Positions 1-8,752 of a DNA stretch of 64,000 nt are shown piece after piece. The position numbers were made by a program, and so were the translations under genes. Every line of letters begins with the position of its first letter. The first letter of the stretch is position 1. The notes beneath the pieces were generated by a model that did no database searches, was not told where the DNA came from, and saw only the letters and a program-made list of their open reading frames with translations. Source of the stretch: Aquisalimonas sp. 2447 (GTDB lineage: Bacteria; Pseudomonadota; Gammaproteobacteria; Nitrococcales; Aquisalimonadaceae); NCBI RefSeq assembly GCF_012044895.1, contig NZ_CP050695.1:2386501-2450500 (forward strand). Reading direction: 5' to 3'.

Positions 1-1693
1 CCCAGGCCAGGTCCAGCCGGATCGGCCCCACCGGCGACGACCAGCGCACGCCCACCCCGGCGCCTTCGCGGAAATCCTCGTCCAGATCGCTGAAGGCGTT
101 ACCCACATCATAGAAGGTGGCCAGCGTCCAGCGCTCGAAAATCCGGTAGCCGTACTCGACACTGCCCACCAGCAGGTAACGGCCACCAATCAGGTCACCA
201 TCCTCGTTGCGCGGCGCCAGGGACTGATAGCGGAAGCCACGCACGCTCTGGTCACCGCCGGTGAAGAAACGCAGCGACGGCGGCGTGCGATCGAAGCTCT
301 CGGAGATCACGGCCCCGCCATCCGCCCGTGCGACGACCCGGTGGCGGCCGTACGTGCGCAGCCACTTGGTGCCAAGCCGGAAGCGAGACAGCTGGATGCT
401 GGAGCCGAGTTCCTCGTGGGTGGCCTCCACGGAGGCGAACTGGCGATCCCCCCAGGTGGGGTCCATGCCGCCGCGACTGCGGGTCCGTGTCAGACTCATG
501 CCCGGGAGGGTCAGGGTACTCTCGCCGCGGTCCCCGGCCTGAGTGAATTTCTCCCGCTCCCAGCGCAGGAACAGGGTCTGCGTCCAGCCGCGGGTGAGCA
601 CCCGCTGCCGCTGGATCGCCGCAGTCAGCTTTTCCGTCTCTGTATCTTCGATGTCCTCGCGCTGCCAGCCCCCCTGGAACTGCAGCCGGTGGTCCAGCGG
701 CGGCGTCAGCGGAATGGTGTAGGTGCTGCTCAGGGACTGTCGCACCTCCGAGACCTCGGCCTCGGAAGACAGGCTGTGCCCGTCGGCGTTGACCCACGGC
801 TTGCGCCAGTTCAGGCGCACACGCGGGCCAACGTCGGTGGCGTAGCCCACGCCGACGCCCACGCGATTGGGGCGGTTCATGCGGACATCAGCCTCCACCG
901 GCACGCGACGCTCGTCGCCGGCCCGGTCCTGGTGCGTTCGCACACGCACGTCCCGGAAGTAGTCGCTGTTGAGCAGGTTCCTGTTCAGCGCGGCGATGCC
1001 GTCGGAGTGGTACGGATCATCCGGTTCGAAGGGCACCAGTCGTCGCCGCAGGTCCGCCGACAGGGTCTCGTCGGTGTAGTCCACGTCACCGAAGCTGTAC
1101 CGGTCACCGGAGTTGTAGTGGAGGACGATCTCCGCCTCCTGGTTGCGCAAGCTGACGTTGATGCGGGTGGTCTCGAAGGCACCGTCAAAATACCCGCGGG
1201 TCAGGGCCAGGTTGCGGATGGCGCGCTTGGAGGATTCGTAGCGCCCGTGGTGGAGCCGATCGCCTTCGCGCAAGGGAATGCGATCGCGCAACGACTGGAA
1301 CGCGCTGTCATCCGCCGCCTCGCCGCGGAACTGGACATCCACCCGGGTGATCCGGATCGCCGGCCCCGGCTCCACATGGATGATGATGGTGTGCCGATCA
1401 TCCTCCCGGCGGCGCTCCACGCGGATCTCCGGCTCGTAGTGACCCAGCGCCTGCAATGCCTCGGTGGCGCGCTGATTGACCCGCCCGGCGAAGCGGCGCA
1501 CCACCAGTGGATCACTGCTCGGCGGCTCGCCCACGTGATTGCGGATGTTGTCGGCCAGATCCCCTTCCACCCCCCGGATCTCGATGGTGACACTGGCCGC
1601 GGCGGACGCGCTGCACAGCAATAGCAGCAGTCCGCAGACCGCGACCAGTGCGGCGCGGAAGGGGTGACGACAGCGGAACATCGGCAGCGGCAT
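1..1693 (-). CDS. tamA: TamA-like outer-membrane assembly protein, C-terminal end outside the window
   Basis: Omp85-family protein of the TamA/BamA type; with TamB it helps insert proteins such as autotransporters into the outer membrane. About 564 residues are visible. Residues 1 to about 33 form a signal peptide (hydrophobic run LVAVCGLLLLLCSASAAA). POTRA-like repeats follow to about residue 240, then a beta-barrel with the family motif GGDQSVRGF near residue 479. The visible end reads WSSPVGPIRLDLAW, which normally lies close to the C-terminus, so only a short tail is missing. The start at 1693 (MPLPMF) is chosen over an in-frame ATG at 1681 because both keep the signal peptide. It is the last visible gene of a minus-strand run; srkA ends 14 bases upstream. 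TamB would be expected beyond the left edge. Confidence 0.88.
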   Translation of the reverse strand, partial: MPLPMFRCRHPFRAALVAVCGLLLLLCSASAAASVTIEIRGVEGDLADNIRNHVGEPPSSDPLVVRRFAGRVNQRATEALQALGHYEPEIRVERRREDDRHTIIIHVEPGPAIRITRVDVQFRGEAADDSAFQSLRDRIPLREGDRLHHGRYESSKRAIRNLALTRGYFDGAFETTRINVSLRNQEAEIVLHYNSGDRYSFGDVDYTDETLSADLRRRLVPFEPDDPYHSDGIAALNRNLLNSDYFRDVRVRTHQDRAGDERRVPVEADVRMNRPNRVGVGVGYATDVGPRVRLNWRKPWVNADGHSLSSEAEVSEVRQSLSSTYTIPLTPPLDHRLQFQGGWQREDIEDTETEKLTAAIQRQRVLTRGWTQTLFLRWEREKFTQAGDRGESTLTLPGMSLTRTRSRGGMDPTWGDRQFASVEATHEELGSSIQLSRFRLGTKWLRTYGRHRVVARADGGAVISESFDRTPPSLRFFTGGDQSVRGFRYQSLAPRNEDGDLIGGRYLLVGSVEYGYRIFERWTLATFYDVGNAFSDLDEDFREGAGVGVRWSSPVGPIRLDLAW

Positions 1694-1707
1694 CGGTACG
1701 ACCCCGC

Positions 1708-2775
1708 CTAGAGCTGCAGTGGCGGTTCATCGAGGAGTGCCGCCTGCTCGCGCAGGGCAAGGATCTGTTCCTCCCAGTAGCGTTCCCCGCCGAACCACGG
1801 AAACGCCGGAGGAAACGCGGGATCATTCCAGCGTAGCGCCAGCCAGTAGGAGAACCGCATCATGCGCAGCGTCCGCAGGGCTTCCACCAGGTGCAACTGG
1901 CGTGGGTCGAAGTCGGAGAAATCCTCGTAGCCCTCCAGGAGCTCGTCCAGCTGCCGGGTCATCTCGCCCCGGTCTCCGGAGAGCAGCATCCAGAGGTCCT
2001 GAACCGCGGGGCCGTTCAGGGCATCGTCCAGATCAACAAAGTGCGGACCGTCATCGGTCCAGAGAATGTTGCCGGGGTGACAGTCCCCGTGCAGGCGGAT
2101 GGTGGCCACATTGCCGGCCCGCTGGAAACACGCCTCCACCCGGGCCAGGACATCCTCGGCGACACCGGCATAGACTTGCTCCAGCGCCGGCGGCACCAGA
2201 CCGTTGTCCAGCACATAGCGCAGGGCCACCCGGCCGAAGGTCTCGGGGGTCAACGTCGGCCGCTCCGCGAACGTGCTCATGCCGCCGACCAGATGCAGGC
2301 GGCCCAGGTAGCGTCCCAACCACAGGCGCGCCTCCGGGCTGTCCAGGTCCGGCAGACGCCCGCCCTGGCGCGGGAACAGCGTGAAACGATGGCCCCGGTA
2401 GTGGTGCAGAGTCTCGCCGTTGAAGGCGAGCGGCGCCACCACCGGGATGTCCCGCTCCTGCAGTTCCACCGTGAAGGCATGCTCCTCAAGGATGGCGGCG
2501 TCGCTCCAGCGACCCGGCCGGTAGAACTTGCCGATCACCGGGGTCTGATCCTCGAGCCCGATCTGGTAGACCCGGTTCTCGTAGCTGTTCAGTTGCAGCA
2601 GGCGTCCGTCGCAGTCCAGCCCCAGGGATTCCACGGCATCCAGGACCACCGACGGCCCGAGGTCCGCGTAGGGCGTTTCACTGACGGGCTGCTCCATGAG
2701 GGCTTTCTGCTCCGGGGTTAACGATGGTCGCGGAAACGCTCCGCTCGCACGGGACGTGCCTGTTGAATCAGACAC
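1708..2775 (-). CDS. srkA: Stress-response serine/threonine kinase SrkA (YihE/RdoA family)
   Basis: Aminoglycoside-phosphotransferase-fold protein kinase of the SrkA/YihE family, a cytoplasmic kinase linked in E. coli to envelope stress and survival. The 355-residue product shows the family signature LNSYENRVYQ at residues 62-71, the ATP-lysine segment VIGKFYRPGRW, the catalytic loop LHGDCHPGN near residue 228 and the metal-binding FVDLDDA. The N-terminus is about 26 residues longer than usual; an internal ATG at 2697 (MEQPVSETPYADL) would give the usual length and may be the true start. It lies between nagZ and tamA on the same strand, so it probably belongs to the same envelope operon. Confidence 0.9.
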   Translation of the reverse strand: MSDSTGTSRASGAFPRPSLTPEQKALMEQPVSETPYADLGPSVVLDAVESLGLDCDGRLLQLNSYENRVYQIGLEDQTPVIGKFYRPGRWSDAAILEEHAFTVELQERDIPVVAPLAFNGETLHHYRGHRFTLFPRQGGRLPDLDSPEARLWLGRYLGRLHLVGGMSTFAERPTLTPETFGRVALRYVLDNGLVPPALEQVYAGVAEDVLARVEACFQRAGNVATIRLHGDCHPGNILWTDDGPHFVDLDDALNGPAVQDLWMLLSGDRGEMTRQLDELLEGYEDFSDFDPRQLHLVEALRTLRMMRFSYWLALRWNDPAFPPAFPWFGGERYWEEQILALREQAALLDEPPLQL

Positions 2776-2825
2776 GCAAGCTGCCGCGGAGTGCCGTGAC
2801 CAACCTTTCAGGCGGTATTGCCAGG

Positions 2826-3851
2826 TCAGTCAAACGACTCCGCGAGTTCACGGGCGCGTCGCCAGTCGGGGTGCTCCTGCAATGCCGCCAGGTCCGGCGC
2901 CGCCGGCGTTCCGCCCCGCAGCCGCTGCAGCCGCTCCGCGGTGACGTCCGGGACCTCCGCGCCGAGCGCGTCCAGCACCTTGCCGATGCCGTCGAGTTCA
3001 TTGCACAGCATGACCAGATCACAGCCGGCGTGCACCGCGGATTCCGCCCGTGCCACCAGATCACCCACACTGGCTGCGGCCTCCATGCCGAGATCATCCC
3101 CGACCACCACGCCCCGGAAATTCATCTCCTCCCGCAGGGTGCGGTGAATCCAGGTGGGCGAGAACGTGGCGGGCTGGTTGTCCACGTGCGGGTATACCAC
3201 GTGGGCGGTCATGATCGCGGTCAGGGCGTCCTCGTCGATGAGTCGCTCGAACACCGCCATGTCCGCACCGCGCAGTTCCAGTTCCGGACGATGGTCCACC
3301 GGCAGGTCGGTGTGGGAATCGGCGGTGACGGCACCGTGGCCGGGGAAGTGCTTGCCGCAGCTCGCCATGCCGGCGGCGCGCATGCCGCGGGACCAGGCCC
3401 CGCCCAGGGCGGCCACTGCATCCGGGTCACCATGGAACGCCCGGTCACCGATAACGGCGCTGATGCCCCGGTCCAGATCCAGCACCGGGGCAAAGCTGAG
3501 ATCGATGCCGGCGGTACGCAGTTCCGCGGACATCAGCCAGCCGAGCTGCCCGGCACCGGCCTCGGCGGCTGCGGGGTCCCGGTCATGCCACTCGCCCAGC
3601 CGTCGCACCGGCGGCAGTCGCGTGCACGGCGCACCGATGCGCTGCACCCGCCCGCCTTCCTGATCCACCGCCACCAGGCCCGGCGTGCTCAGCGACCGAA
3701 TGTCCCCCACCAGGGCCCGAAGCTGCTCCCACTCACCGATATTGCGCTGGAACAGGATGGCGCCGGCGACCCGCGGGTGCTGCAGCAGCTCCCGTTCGTC
3801 CGCGGTCAATTCCGGGCCCTGGAGGCCGATCATCAAACCGCCCGGCGTCAT
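2826..3851 (-). CDS. nagZ: Beta-N-acetylhexosaminidase NagZ (peptidoglycan recycling)
   Basis: Glycoside hydrolase family 3 enzyme that removes N-acetylglucosamine from anhydro-muropeptides in the cytoplasm. The 341-residue product has the family signature GKHFPGHG near residue 165, the substrate-site segment AVDQEGGRVQR, and GDDLGMEA near residue 250 where the catalytic aspartate of NagZ lies. An upstream in-frame ATG at 3920 exists, but the start at 3851 (MTPGGLMIGLQG) matches the family length and creates an ATGA overlap with the stop of the preceding YkuD gene, a sign of translational coupling. No signal peptide is present, as expected for a cytoplasmic enzyme. Confidence 0.95.
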   Translation of the reverse strand: MTPGGLMIGLQGPELTADERELLQHPRVAGAILFQRNIGEWEQLRALVGDIRSLSTPGLVAVDQEGGRVQRIGAPCTRLPPVRRLGEWHDRDPAAAEAGAGQLGWLMSAELRTAGIDLSFAPVLDLDRGISAVIGDRAFHGDPDAVAALGGAWSRGMRAAGMASCGKHFPGHGAVTADSHTDLPVDHRPELELRGADMAVFERLIDEDALTAIMTAHVVYPHVDNQPATFSPTWIHRTLREEMNFRGVVVGDDLGMEAAASVGDLVARAESAVHAGCDLVMLCNELDGIGKVLDALGAEVPDVTAERLQRLRGGTPAAPDLAALQEHPDWRRARELAESFD

Positions 3852-4402
3852 GATGTCCTCCAGTCCGGGTAGAGCCCGCTGTCCGGCGCCCGGGGCGCCA
3901 TGGCCGAGTCTCCCAGCCACACCGGCGCGCCCGTCGGCACCTTGTGGAACAGCTCCAGCACGTCGCTGTTACGCATGCGAATACAGCCTCGCGAACCGGG
4001 CTGCCCGAGGGTGACGGATTCCGGGCAACCGTGAAAATAGATGTAGCGGCGCATGGTATCCACCGGTCCGAACCGGTTCCGCCCCGGCTCCCGACCACAC
4101 AGCCAGAGGATGCGGGTGAGAATCCAGTCGCGACCTGGCTCGGCCGCCATGCGTTCCGGCGTGCAGATCTCCCCGGTCCAGCGCCGGCCACGGAACACTG
4201 CACCCTCAGGAGCGCCAGCGCCGATGCGGGCCCGGATAACATGCCAGCCCCGCGGGGTGCAGAAGGAACCGTCCTGCTCGCCGGGCCCGTTGGCGGCGGT
4301 GGACGCGGGATACACGCGCACTTCCCCATCCGCAAGCAGTTGCACTTGCTGGCGGTCCAGCAGGACGCGAATCCAGGGCATCGACGGCGCGCTCACTGCC
4401 AC
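3848..4402 (-). CDS. YkuD-domain L,D-transpeptidase/carboxypeptidase without signal peptide
   Basis: The 184-residue product is one YkuD catalytic domain: His124 in YIYFHG and Cys140 in SRGCIRM form the active-site pair of L,D-transpeptidases. There is no signal peptide, transmembrane segment or peptidoglycan-binding domain, unlike periplasmic Ldt enzymes. Its stop overlaps the start of nagZ by four bases, and its start overlaps the CYTH gene by ten bases. A cytoplasmic YkuD protein coupled to nagZ suggests an L,D-carboxypeptidase acting on recycled muropeptides, as proposed for ElsL of Acinetobacter; that role is an inference. No ldcA-type gene is visible in the window. Confidence 0.8.
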   Translation of the reverse strand: MAVSAPSMPWIRVLLDRQQVQLLADGEVRVYPASTAANGPGEQDGSFCTPRGWHVIRARIGAGAPEGAVFRGRRWTGEICTPERMAAEPGRDWILTRILWLCGREPGRNRFGPVDTMRRYIYFHGCPESVTLGQPGSRGCIRMRNSDVLELFHKVPTGAPVWLGDSAMAPRAPDSGLYPDWRTS

Positions 4403-4863
4403 TCCCGGTAGGGATGCTTTACCAGGCAGACATTGTAATAGCGGGGATCGTCCGAGACTTCCTCACCCAGCCATGCCGGCCGCTGGAACGCCTCGTCCAC
4501 CGACTGGAGTTCAAGTTCCGCCACCACCAGCCCGGCATTGTCGCCGAAGAACTCGTCGATCTCCCAGAGGTGCCCGCCGTGATGAAGATAATGACGCGTC
4601 TTCTCGATCAACGGGGTCTCGCAGAGGTTATCCAGCATCTCGCGGGCATCGGCTGCGGGAATGGGGTACTCGTACTCCTGCCGGGAAATGCCCAGCGTGG
4701 CGCTCTTGATATTGAGCCAGGCGTGATCGTCGCTGAGGCGCACCCGCAGGGACGCCTTTTCCGTGCCACCGAAGTAGCCCTGACGGATGACCTGGGTCTT
4801 CTCCACCTCCTGCCGCCAGCTGGCATCCGTGAGCAGAAACTTGCGTTCGATCTCGGCGGCCAC
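4393..4863 (-). CDS. CYTH-domain protein (triphosphate tunnel metalloenzyme)
   Basis: A 156-residue stand-alone CYTH domain. The N-terminal EIERKFL (residues 4-10) is the defining ExExK motif; acidic and basic strand residues follow (LRVRLS, KSATLG, YEYPIP, WEIDEF, VVAELEL), as expected for a tunnel that binds triphosphate with divalent metal. Bacterial single-domain members are usually inorganic triphosphatases or of unknown substrate. It starts the minus-strand run that continues into the YkuD gene and nagZ and overlaps the former by ten bases. No link between CYTH proteins and peptidoglycan recycling is established, so the shared operon may be only transcriptional. Confidence 0.88.
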   Translation of the reverse strand: MAAEIERKFLLTDASWRQEVEKTQVIRQGYFGGTEKASLRVRLSDDHAWLNIKSATLGISRQEYEYPIPAADAREMLDNLCETPLIEKTRHYLHHGGHLWEIDEFFGDNAGLVVAELELQSVDEAFQRPAWLGEEVSDDPRYYNVCLVKHPYREWQ

Positions 4864-4963
4864 ATCCCCCCCTTTTCAGCCTGTGCGCAAAGCCAGCATG
4901 GTAACGTAATCGTCTGCCAGGACGTATCGTCAATCAACTCGTCAATCTACGGGGACCGCTTGC

Positions 4964-5419
4964 ATGACGACGGCCAGAGAGCTGCAGGACCTGCTGCACC
5001 GCCAGATTCCACTGAGCGCGGCCATGGGCCTCACCGTGCAGGCGCTGGACGGGCGCAGTCTGACCCTGAGAGCCCCGCTGGCGGCCAACCACAACCACGC
5101 GGGCACCATGTTTGCCGGCAGTCAGCACGCCCTGGCCAGCCTGGCCGGCTGGGGGCTGTTGCGCGCCTGGGCAGACGATAACGACTGGTCCGCCGAGCTG
5201 GTGCTGGCCCACGCGGACATCCGCTATCTCCGCCCTGCCCCGGGTGACCTGGAAGCGACGGCAACCCTGGACGACGAGCAACGGGCGCGCCTGCAGGAGG
5301 CCCGGGAGACCAACGGCGCGGCGCGCCTGGAGCTGCGTATGGATCTGGTGGCCGACTGCCAGGTCTGCTCCCGCTTCACTGGCCTGTTCGCAGCCCGCGG
5401 CACTGCGTCCGGCGACTGA
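4964..5419 (+). CDS. YiiD_C-type hotdog thioesterase
   Basis: A 151-residue hotdog-fold protein resembling the C-terminal thioesterase domain of YiiD (FabY). Visible marks are the central helix NHNHAGTMFAGSQHALASLAGWGLL, given here only as its ends NHNHAGTMF and LAGWGLL (residues about 43-65), and the following strand AHADIRYLRPAPGDLEATA. The likely reaction is hydrolysis of an acyl-CoA or acyl-ACP thioester; the substrate cannot be told. The N-terminal acetyltransferase domain of full YiiD is absent. The gene is divergent from the CYTH gene across 100 bases and is followed by gpmA after 44 bases. Confidence 0.75.
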   Translation: MTTARELQDLLHRQIPLSAAMGLTVQALDGRSLTLRAPLAANHNHAGTMFAGSQHALASLAGWGLLRAWADDNDWSAELVLAHADIRYLRPAPGDLEATATLDDEQRARLQEARETNGAARLELRMDLVADCQVCSRFTGLFAARGTASGD

Positions 5420-5463
5420 TTTGGTAGACTTCGCGCCTGTTTTCGGAATCAAGGGAGATCTTC

Positions 5464-6174
5464 ATGAAACGCCTGGTCATGCTGCGCCACGGACAGAGCA
5501 TCTGGAATCTGGAGAACCGGTTCACCGGCTGGTACGACGTCGATCTGACGGATCAGGGGCGCGATGAAGCCCGCGCGGCGGGCGAACTGCTGCGCGCCCA
5601 CGGCTTCCGTTTCGATATCGCCTACACCTCGGTGCTCAAACGCGCCATTCGCACCCTCTGGATCGCCCTGGACGAACTGGACGCCATGTGGATTCCGGTG
5701 ATCAAGGACTGGCGTCTCAACGAACGCCACTACGGCGCACTGACCGGGCTGAACAAGGCCGAAACCGCCGAGAAGTACGGCGATGACCAGGTCCATGTGT
5801 GGCGGCGCAGCTATGCAACCCCGCCCCCGGCCCTGGAAGCGGACGACGAGCGCCACCCGCGGTTCGATCCCCGTTACGCCGGGCTACCCGCGGATCAGCT
5901 CCCGGGCACGGAATCGCTGGAGACCACCCTGCAACGGGTTCTGCCCTACTGGGAAGCGGACATTGCACCGGCGCTGAAGCAGCACGACACGGTGCTCATC
6001 GCCGCCCACGGCAACAGCCTGCGGGCGCTGATCAAGCACCTACAGGGCATCAGCGACGAGGAGATCACCAGTGTCGAGATCCCCACCGGCCAGCCGCTGG
6101 TGTTCGAGCTTGACGACAGCCTGCGTGTGAGCGAGGAATACTACCTGCGTGACCGGGCCCTGCCGGATCGCTGA
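5464..6174 (+). CDS. gpmA: 2,3-bisphosphoglycerate-dependent phosphoglycerate mutase
   Basis: Cofactor-dependent phosphoglycerate mutase, interconverting 3- and 2-phosphoglycerate in glycolysis and gluconeogenesis. The 236-residue product begins with the phosphohistidine motif LRHGQSIWN (His9), followed by [26 protein letters not shown], and the second catalytic histidine in [10 protein letters not shown]. Length agrees with the family. The sequence GGGAGAT ahead of ATG at 5464 is a good ribosome-binding site. A short-chain dehydrogenase gene follows after 14 bases on the same strand. Confidence 0.96.
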   Translation: MKRLVMLRHGQSIWNLENRFTGWYDVDLTDQGRDEARAAGELLRAHGFRFDIAYTSVLKRAIRTLWIALDELDAMWIPVIKDWRLNERHYGALTGLNKAETAEKYGDDQVHVWRRSYATPPPALEADDERHPRFDPRYAGLPADQLPGTESLETTLQRVLPYWEADIAPALKQHDTVLIAAHGNSLRALIKHLQGISDEEITSVEIPTGQPLVFELDDSLRVSEEYYLRDRALPDR

Positions 6175-6188
6175 GAAGGTGCGACACC

Positions 6189-6914
6189 ATGACTGACAGC
6201 CGCTCCATCGCCCTGATTACCGGCGCCAACCGTGGCATCGGCTTCGAGACGGCGCGACAGCTCGGCAAGCTCGGGCTTCGCGTGGTGCTCACAAGCCGGG
6301 ACGGCATCAAGGGCAAGGCGGCCACGGACAAGCTGCAGACCGAAGGCCTCGATGTCCTCTACCATCCGCTGGACGTTGACCGGGAGGACAGCCGTCTGCA
6401 GCTTTTCCAGCATCTGGAGGACCGCCACGGACGCCTGGACGTGCTGATCAATAACGCCGGTGTGATGCCCGACGGCGATCCTGCGCAACCGCAGCAGGCC
6501 AGCGTGTTCGATGCCGAGCTGGAGCAGGTGCGTCAGAGCATGGAAACCAACCTGTACGGGCCGCTGCGCCTGTCCCAACTGGCCGTTCCGCTCATGCGGC
6601 GCAACGGCTTCGGGCGTATCGTCAACGTCTCTTCCGGCCTGGCGCAGCTCGCGGAGATGCGGGGCGCCTTCGCGGCCTACCGGCTGTCGAAGACGGCCCT
6701 GAACGCATTGACGCGGATCCTCGCCGCCGAGGTGCGCGGCGAGAACATTCTCGTGAACTCTGTGAGCCCGGGCTGGGTACGAACCCGCATGGGCGGCGAG
6801 AACGCGCCACGCCCGCCGGTAGAGGCAGTGCGCGGCATCACGTGGCTGGCAACCTTGGATGACAACGGCCCCAGCGGCGGTTTCTACCAGGATCGCATGG
6901 CCATACCCTGGTAA
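6189..6914 (+). CDS. Short-chain dehydrogenase/reductase
   Basis: Classical SDR of 241 residues. It shows the NADP(H)-type glycine motif TGANRGIG near residue 12, NNAG near residue 90, the catalytic serine in NVSSGLA and the YxxxK pair in YRLSKTALN. Carbonyl-reductase-like members of this shape reduce a wide range of aldehydes and ketones; the substrate is unknown. It is 14 bases downstream of gpmA and about 40 bases upstream of the DUF1499 gene, so the three may be cotranscribed. Confidence 0.88.
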   Translation: MTDSRSIALITGANRGIGFETARQLGKLGLRVVLTSRDGIKGKAATDKLQTEGLDVLYHPLDVDREDSRLQLFQHLEDRHGRLDVLINNAGVMPDGDPAQPQQASVFDAELEQVRQSMETNLYGPLRLSQLAVPLMRRNGFGRIVNVSSGLAQLAEMRGAFAAYRLSKTALNALTRILAAEVRGENILVNSVSPGWVRTRMGGENAPRPPVEAVRGITWLATLDDNGPSGGFYQDRMAIPW

Positions 6915-6953
6915 TCTTCGGCCTGCGGGCTTCAACACGTATGGGAGCGATGC

Positions 6954-7445
6954 ATGGATGCTCTGAACACGCTGCTCAAGGCCCTGCTGGCGGTGATCGT
7001 GCTCGGCGTGATCCTGGTCACCGGGACCATCGTCAAGAACTGGCCACCGATGCTGGACAGTCCCGGACCGTTGGTTCGCGTGGCCACGTACCTGAGCACG
7101 AACACGGTGGAGACCCGCCAGCACGCTGCCCGGCCGGAACTCCGCAACCGCGTGTACGCCGCCACACCGCAGGAGACCTGGGACGCCGCCCGCATGGCCG
7201 TCGAGCGGCTGCGCTGGGAGGTGGTGCACAGTGATCCGGACAACCTCTCCATCCAGGCGGTGACCTACACGGCCCTGTTGCGGTTCGAGGGCGACGTGTA
7301 CATCCAGATCCGGGACGCGGAACCCGACTTGAGCACCGTCTACTTCCACGCGAGCTCGCGCCTCGGCCGGGGTGATTTCGCCGCCAACACCCGGAAACTG
7401 CTGGATTTCCGTGAGCAACTGGAAACGGAGCTGATGAACCGGTGA
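6954..7445 (+). CDS. DUF1499 family membrane-anchored protein
   Basis: A 163-residue protein with one N-terminal membrane segment (about residues 7-27, LLKALLAVIVLGVILVTG) and a soluble DUF1499-type domain. The recognisable core is VYAATPQETWDAARMAV, followed by TYTALLRFEGDVYIQI and DLSTVYFHASSRLGRGDF. The family has no established function. The first ATG of the region (6941) is in another frame; the ATG at 6954 fits the membrane anchor. The gene ends 21 bases before the convergent lipoprotein gene. Confidence 0.8.
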   Translation: MDALNTLLKALLAVIVLGVILVTGTIVKNWPPMLDSPGPLVRVATYLSTNTVETRQHAARPELRNRVYAATPQETWDAARMAVERLRWEVVHSDPDNLSIQAVTYTALLRFEGDVYIQIRDAEPDLSTVYFHASSRLGRGDFAANTRKLLDFREQLETELMNR

Positions 7446-7466
7446 CACCGGTGCGGGACGGGGTGG

Positions 7467-8741
7467 TCAGTGCCGGTACACAGTGCGAACGGTCATGCCA
7501 CCGGGCCGGATCACCACCGGTTCCTCCAGCCCCTGACGGCGTTCACCACCGGCACCGCGGGTGATCAGCTCCGGGGCGTATTCCCCCGGGGGCAGATCAA
7601 CACGGACCATCCAGAAGCTGTCGGGGAGTGTGCGCCAGAGGCGGGTATCGGCCTGCTCGAACAGGAAACCCAGGATATTCACCAGGGCGCCCAGGGCCTG
7701 GCTCTCGTCGCGGGCCTGACCGGCCACCTGGTGGCGCGCCACGTTCCGGCTGATGGCGCGTGCGGTCAACAGGGGCATGCGGGCAGCCAGCCAGTCATCC
7801 ACCAGATCGGACACCACCTCCACCCGCTCACCGTCGACACGCTGTTCATCAGTGCTCAGGGACACGGCGCGCACTGGATCCCCCCGTCGCTGGAGCGTTG
7901 GCAGGGAAACGCGGTAGAGCTGGCCGGAACGGGGATCCTGGGTGGCCACCGTTCGCTCCCGCAGCCGCGGCGCGAGACCACTGTGAACGACCACCAGCAG
8001 CTGCCCGTGGCCCTCCGGGCGCGGCTGCCACGAGGCCATGCCGAAGCGCTCGGCCCAACGGTCCCGCTCATCCGGCAGATCCAGGGCATCCAGCATGCGC
8101 ACCAGGCTCACCTGCAGATCCCGGGGCACGGGCCTGCCCAGGGCCTCGTACCGCTGTGCGGCACGGCGGTATGCAATCAGGGCATCACTGCGATCGCCGC
8201 TGGCCTCGAACACGATGCCACTGAGGTAGCGGGCGAAGGCATCGCCGCCGTGGGGGGCGGCACCGTCGATCGGGTCCACCCGGCGCAGACCGAGATCCAC
8301 CTGCAAGGCTTCCACCCGCGCGGCATCAGTGCGGCCGAGTTCCAGGAAGTTGAGCATCTGCATCAAATGGAGCAGCACCCGTTCGTGCACGCTGGCCTGG
8401 TAGGCCCCGGTGGTTTCGGCGAACGTCCACTCGGCGACGCTCTCGCTGATGCTGATGGGCTCCAGCGCACCGAGAACACCCTTGGCCTCCTCGAAGGCAT
8501 CGACACTGGCCTCCAACTGCCCGTCCACGCGCAGCAGCATGCCGCGATTCATCAGGTACAGCGCCTGGTTCCGGGAGGTATCCAGGGCACTGGCGGCCTC
8601 CAGCGCCCCGGCCGCATCACCGGCGCGCAGACGCTCATCGATGCGATCGTAATGCTGAGTGGAGGCGCAGCCGGCAAGCACCAGCACCGCCAGTGCCAGC
8701 AGCGTGCGCGCTGCGGCCCCGATGGCAGACGCCGGGACCAT
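7467..8741 (-). CDS. COG3014-like lipoprotein with helical repeats
   Basis: A 424-residue outer-membrane-type lipoprotein: signal peptide LLALAVLVLAGC with the lipobox cysteine at about residue 25. The body is helical and rich in TPR-like segments (ERLRAGDAAGALEAA, YLMNRGMLLRVDGQLEAS, HLMQMLNFLELGRTDAA). It resembles COG3014 lipoproteins that are encoded beside LpoB-like lipoproteins. The upstream gene on the same strand (8753-9397) is LpoB-like and ends 11 bases before this start, which supports the pairing. Function is unknown; a link to peptidoglycan synthesis is only suggested by the neighbour. Confidence 0.75.
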   Translation of the reverse strand: MVPASAIGAAARTLLALAVLVLAGCASTQHYDRIDERLRAGDAAGALEAASALDTSRNQALYLMNRGMLLRVDGQLEASVDAFEEAKGVLGALEPISISESVAEWTFAETTGAYQASVHERVLLHLMQMLNFLELGRTDAARVEALQVDLGLRRVDPIDGAAPHGGDAFARYLSGIVFEASGDRSDALIAYRRAAQRYEALGRPVPRDLQVSLVRMLDALDLPDERDRWAERFGMASWQPRPEGHGQLLVVVHSGLAPRLRERTVATQDPRSGQLYRVSLPTLQRRGDPVRAVSLSTDEQRVDGERVEVVSDLVDDWLAARMPLLTARAISRNVARHQVAGQARDESQALGALVNILGFLFEQADTRLWRTLPDSFWMVRVDLPPGEYAPELITRGAGGERRQGLEEPVVIRPGGMTVRTVYRH

Positions 8742-8752
8742 GACGGCCTCCG

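Noticed and set aside
341-1624. Long plus-strand reading frame
   Set aside because: Antisense to tamA; the minus frame shows signal peptide, POTRA and barrel motifs, and high GC content keeps antisense frames open.
2724-3872. Long plus-strand reading frame
   Set aside because: Antisense to nagZ, no family features.
6141-7448. 435-codon minus-strand frame
   Set aside because: Covers the SDR and DUF1499 genes in antisense; those have clear motifs.
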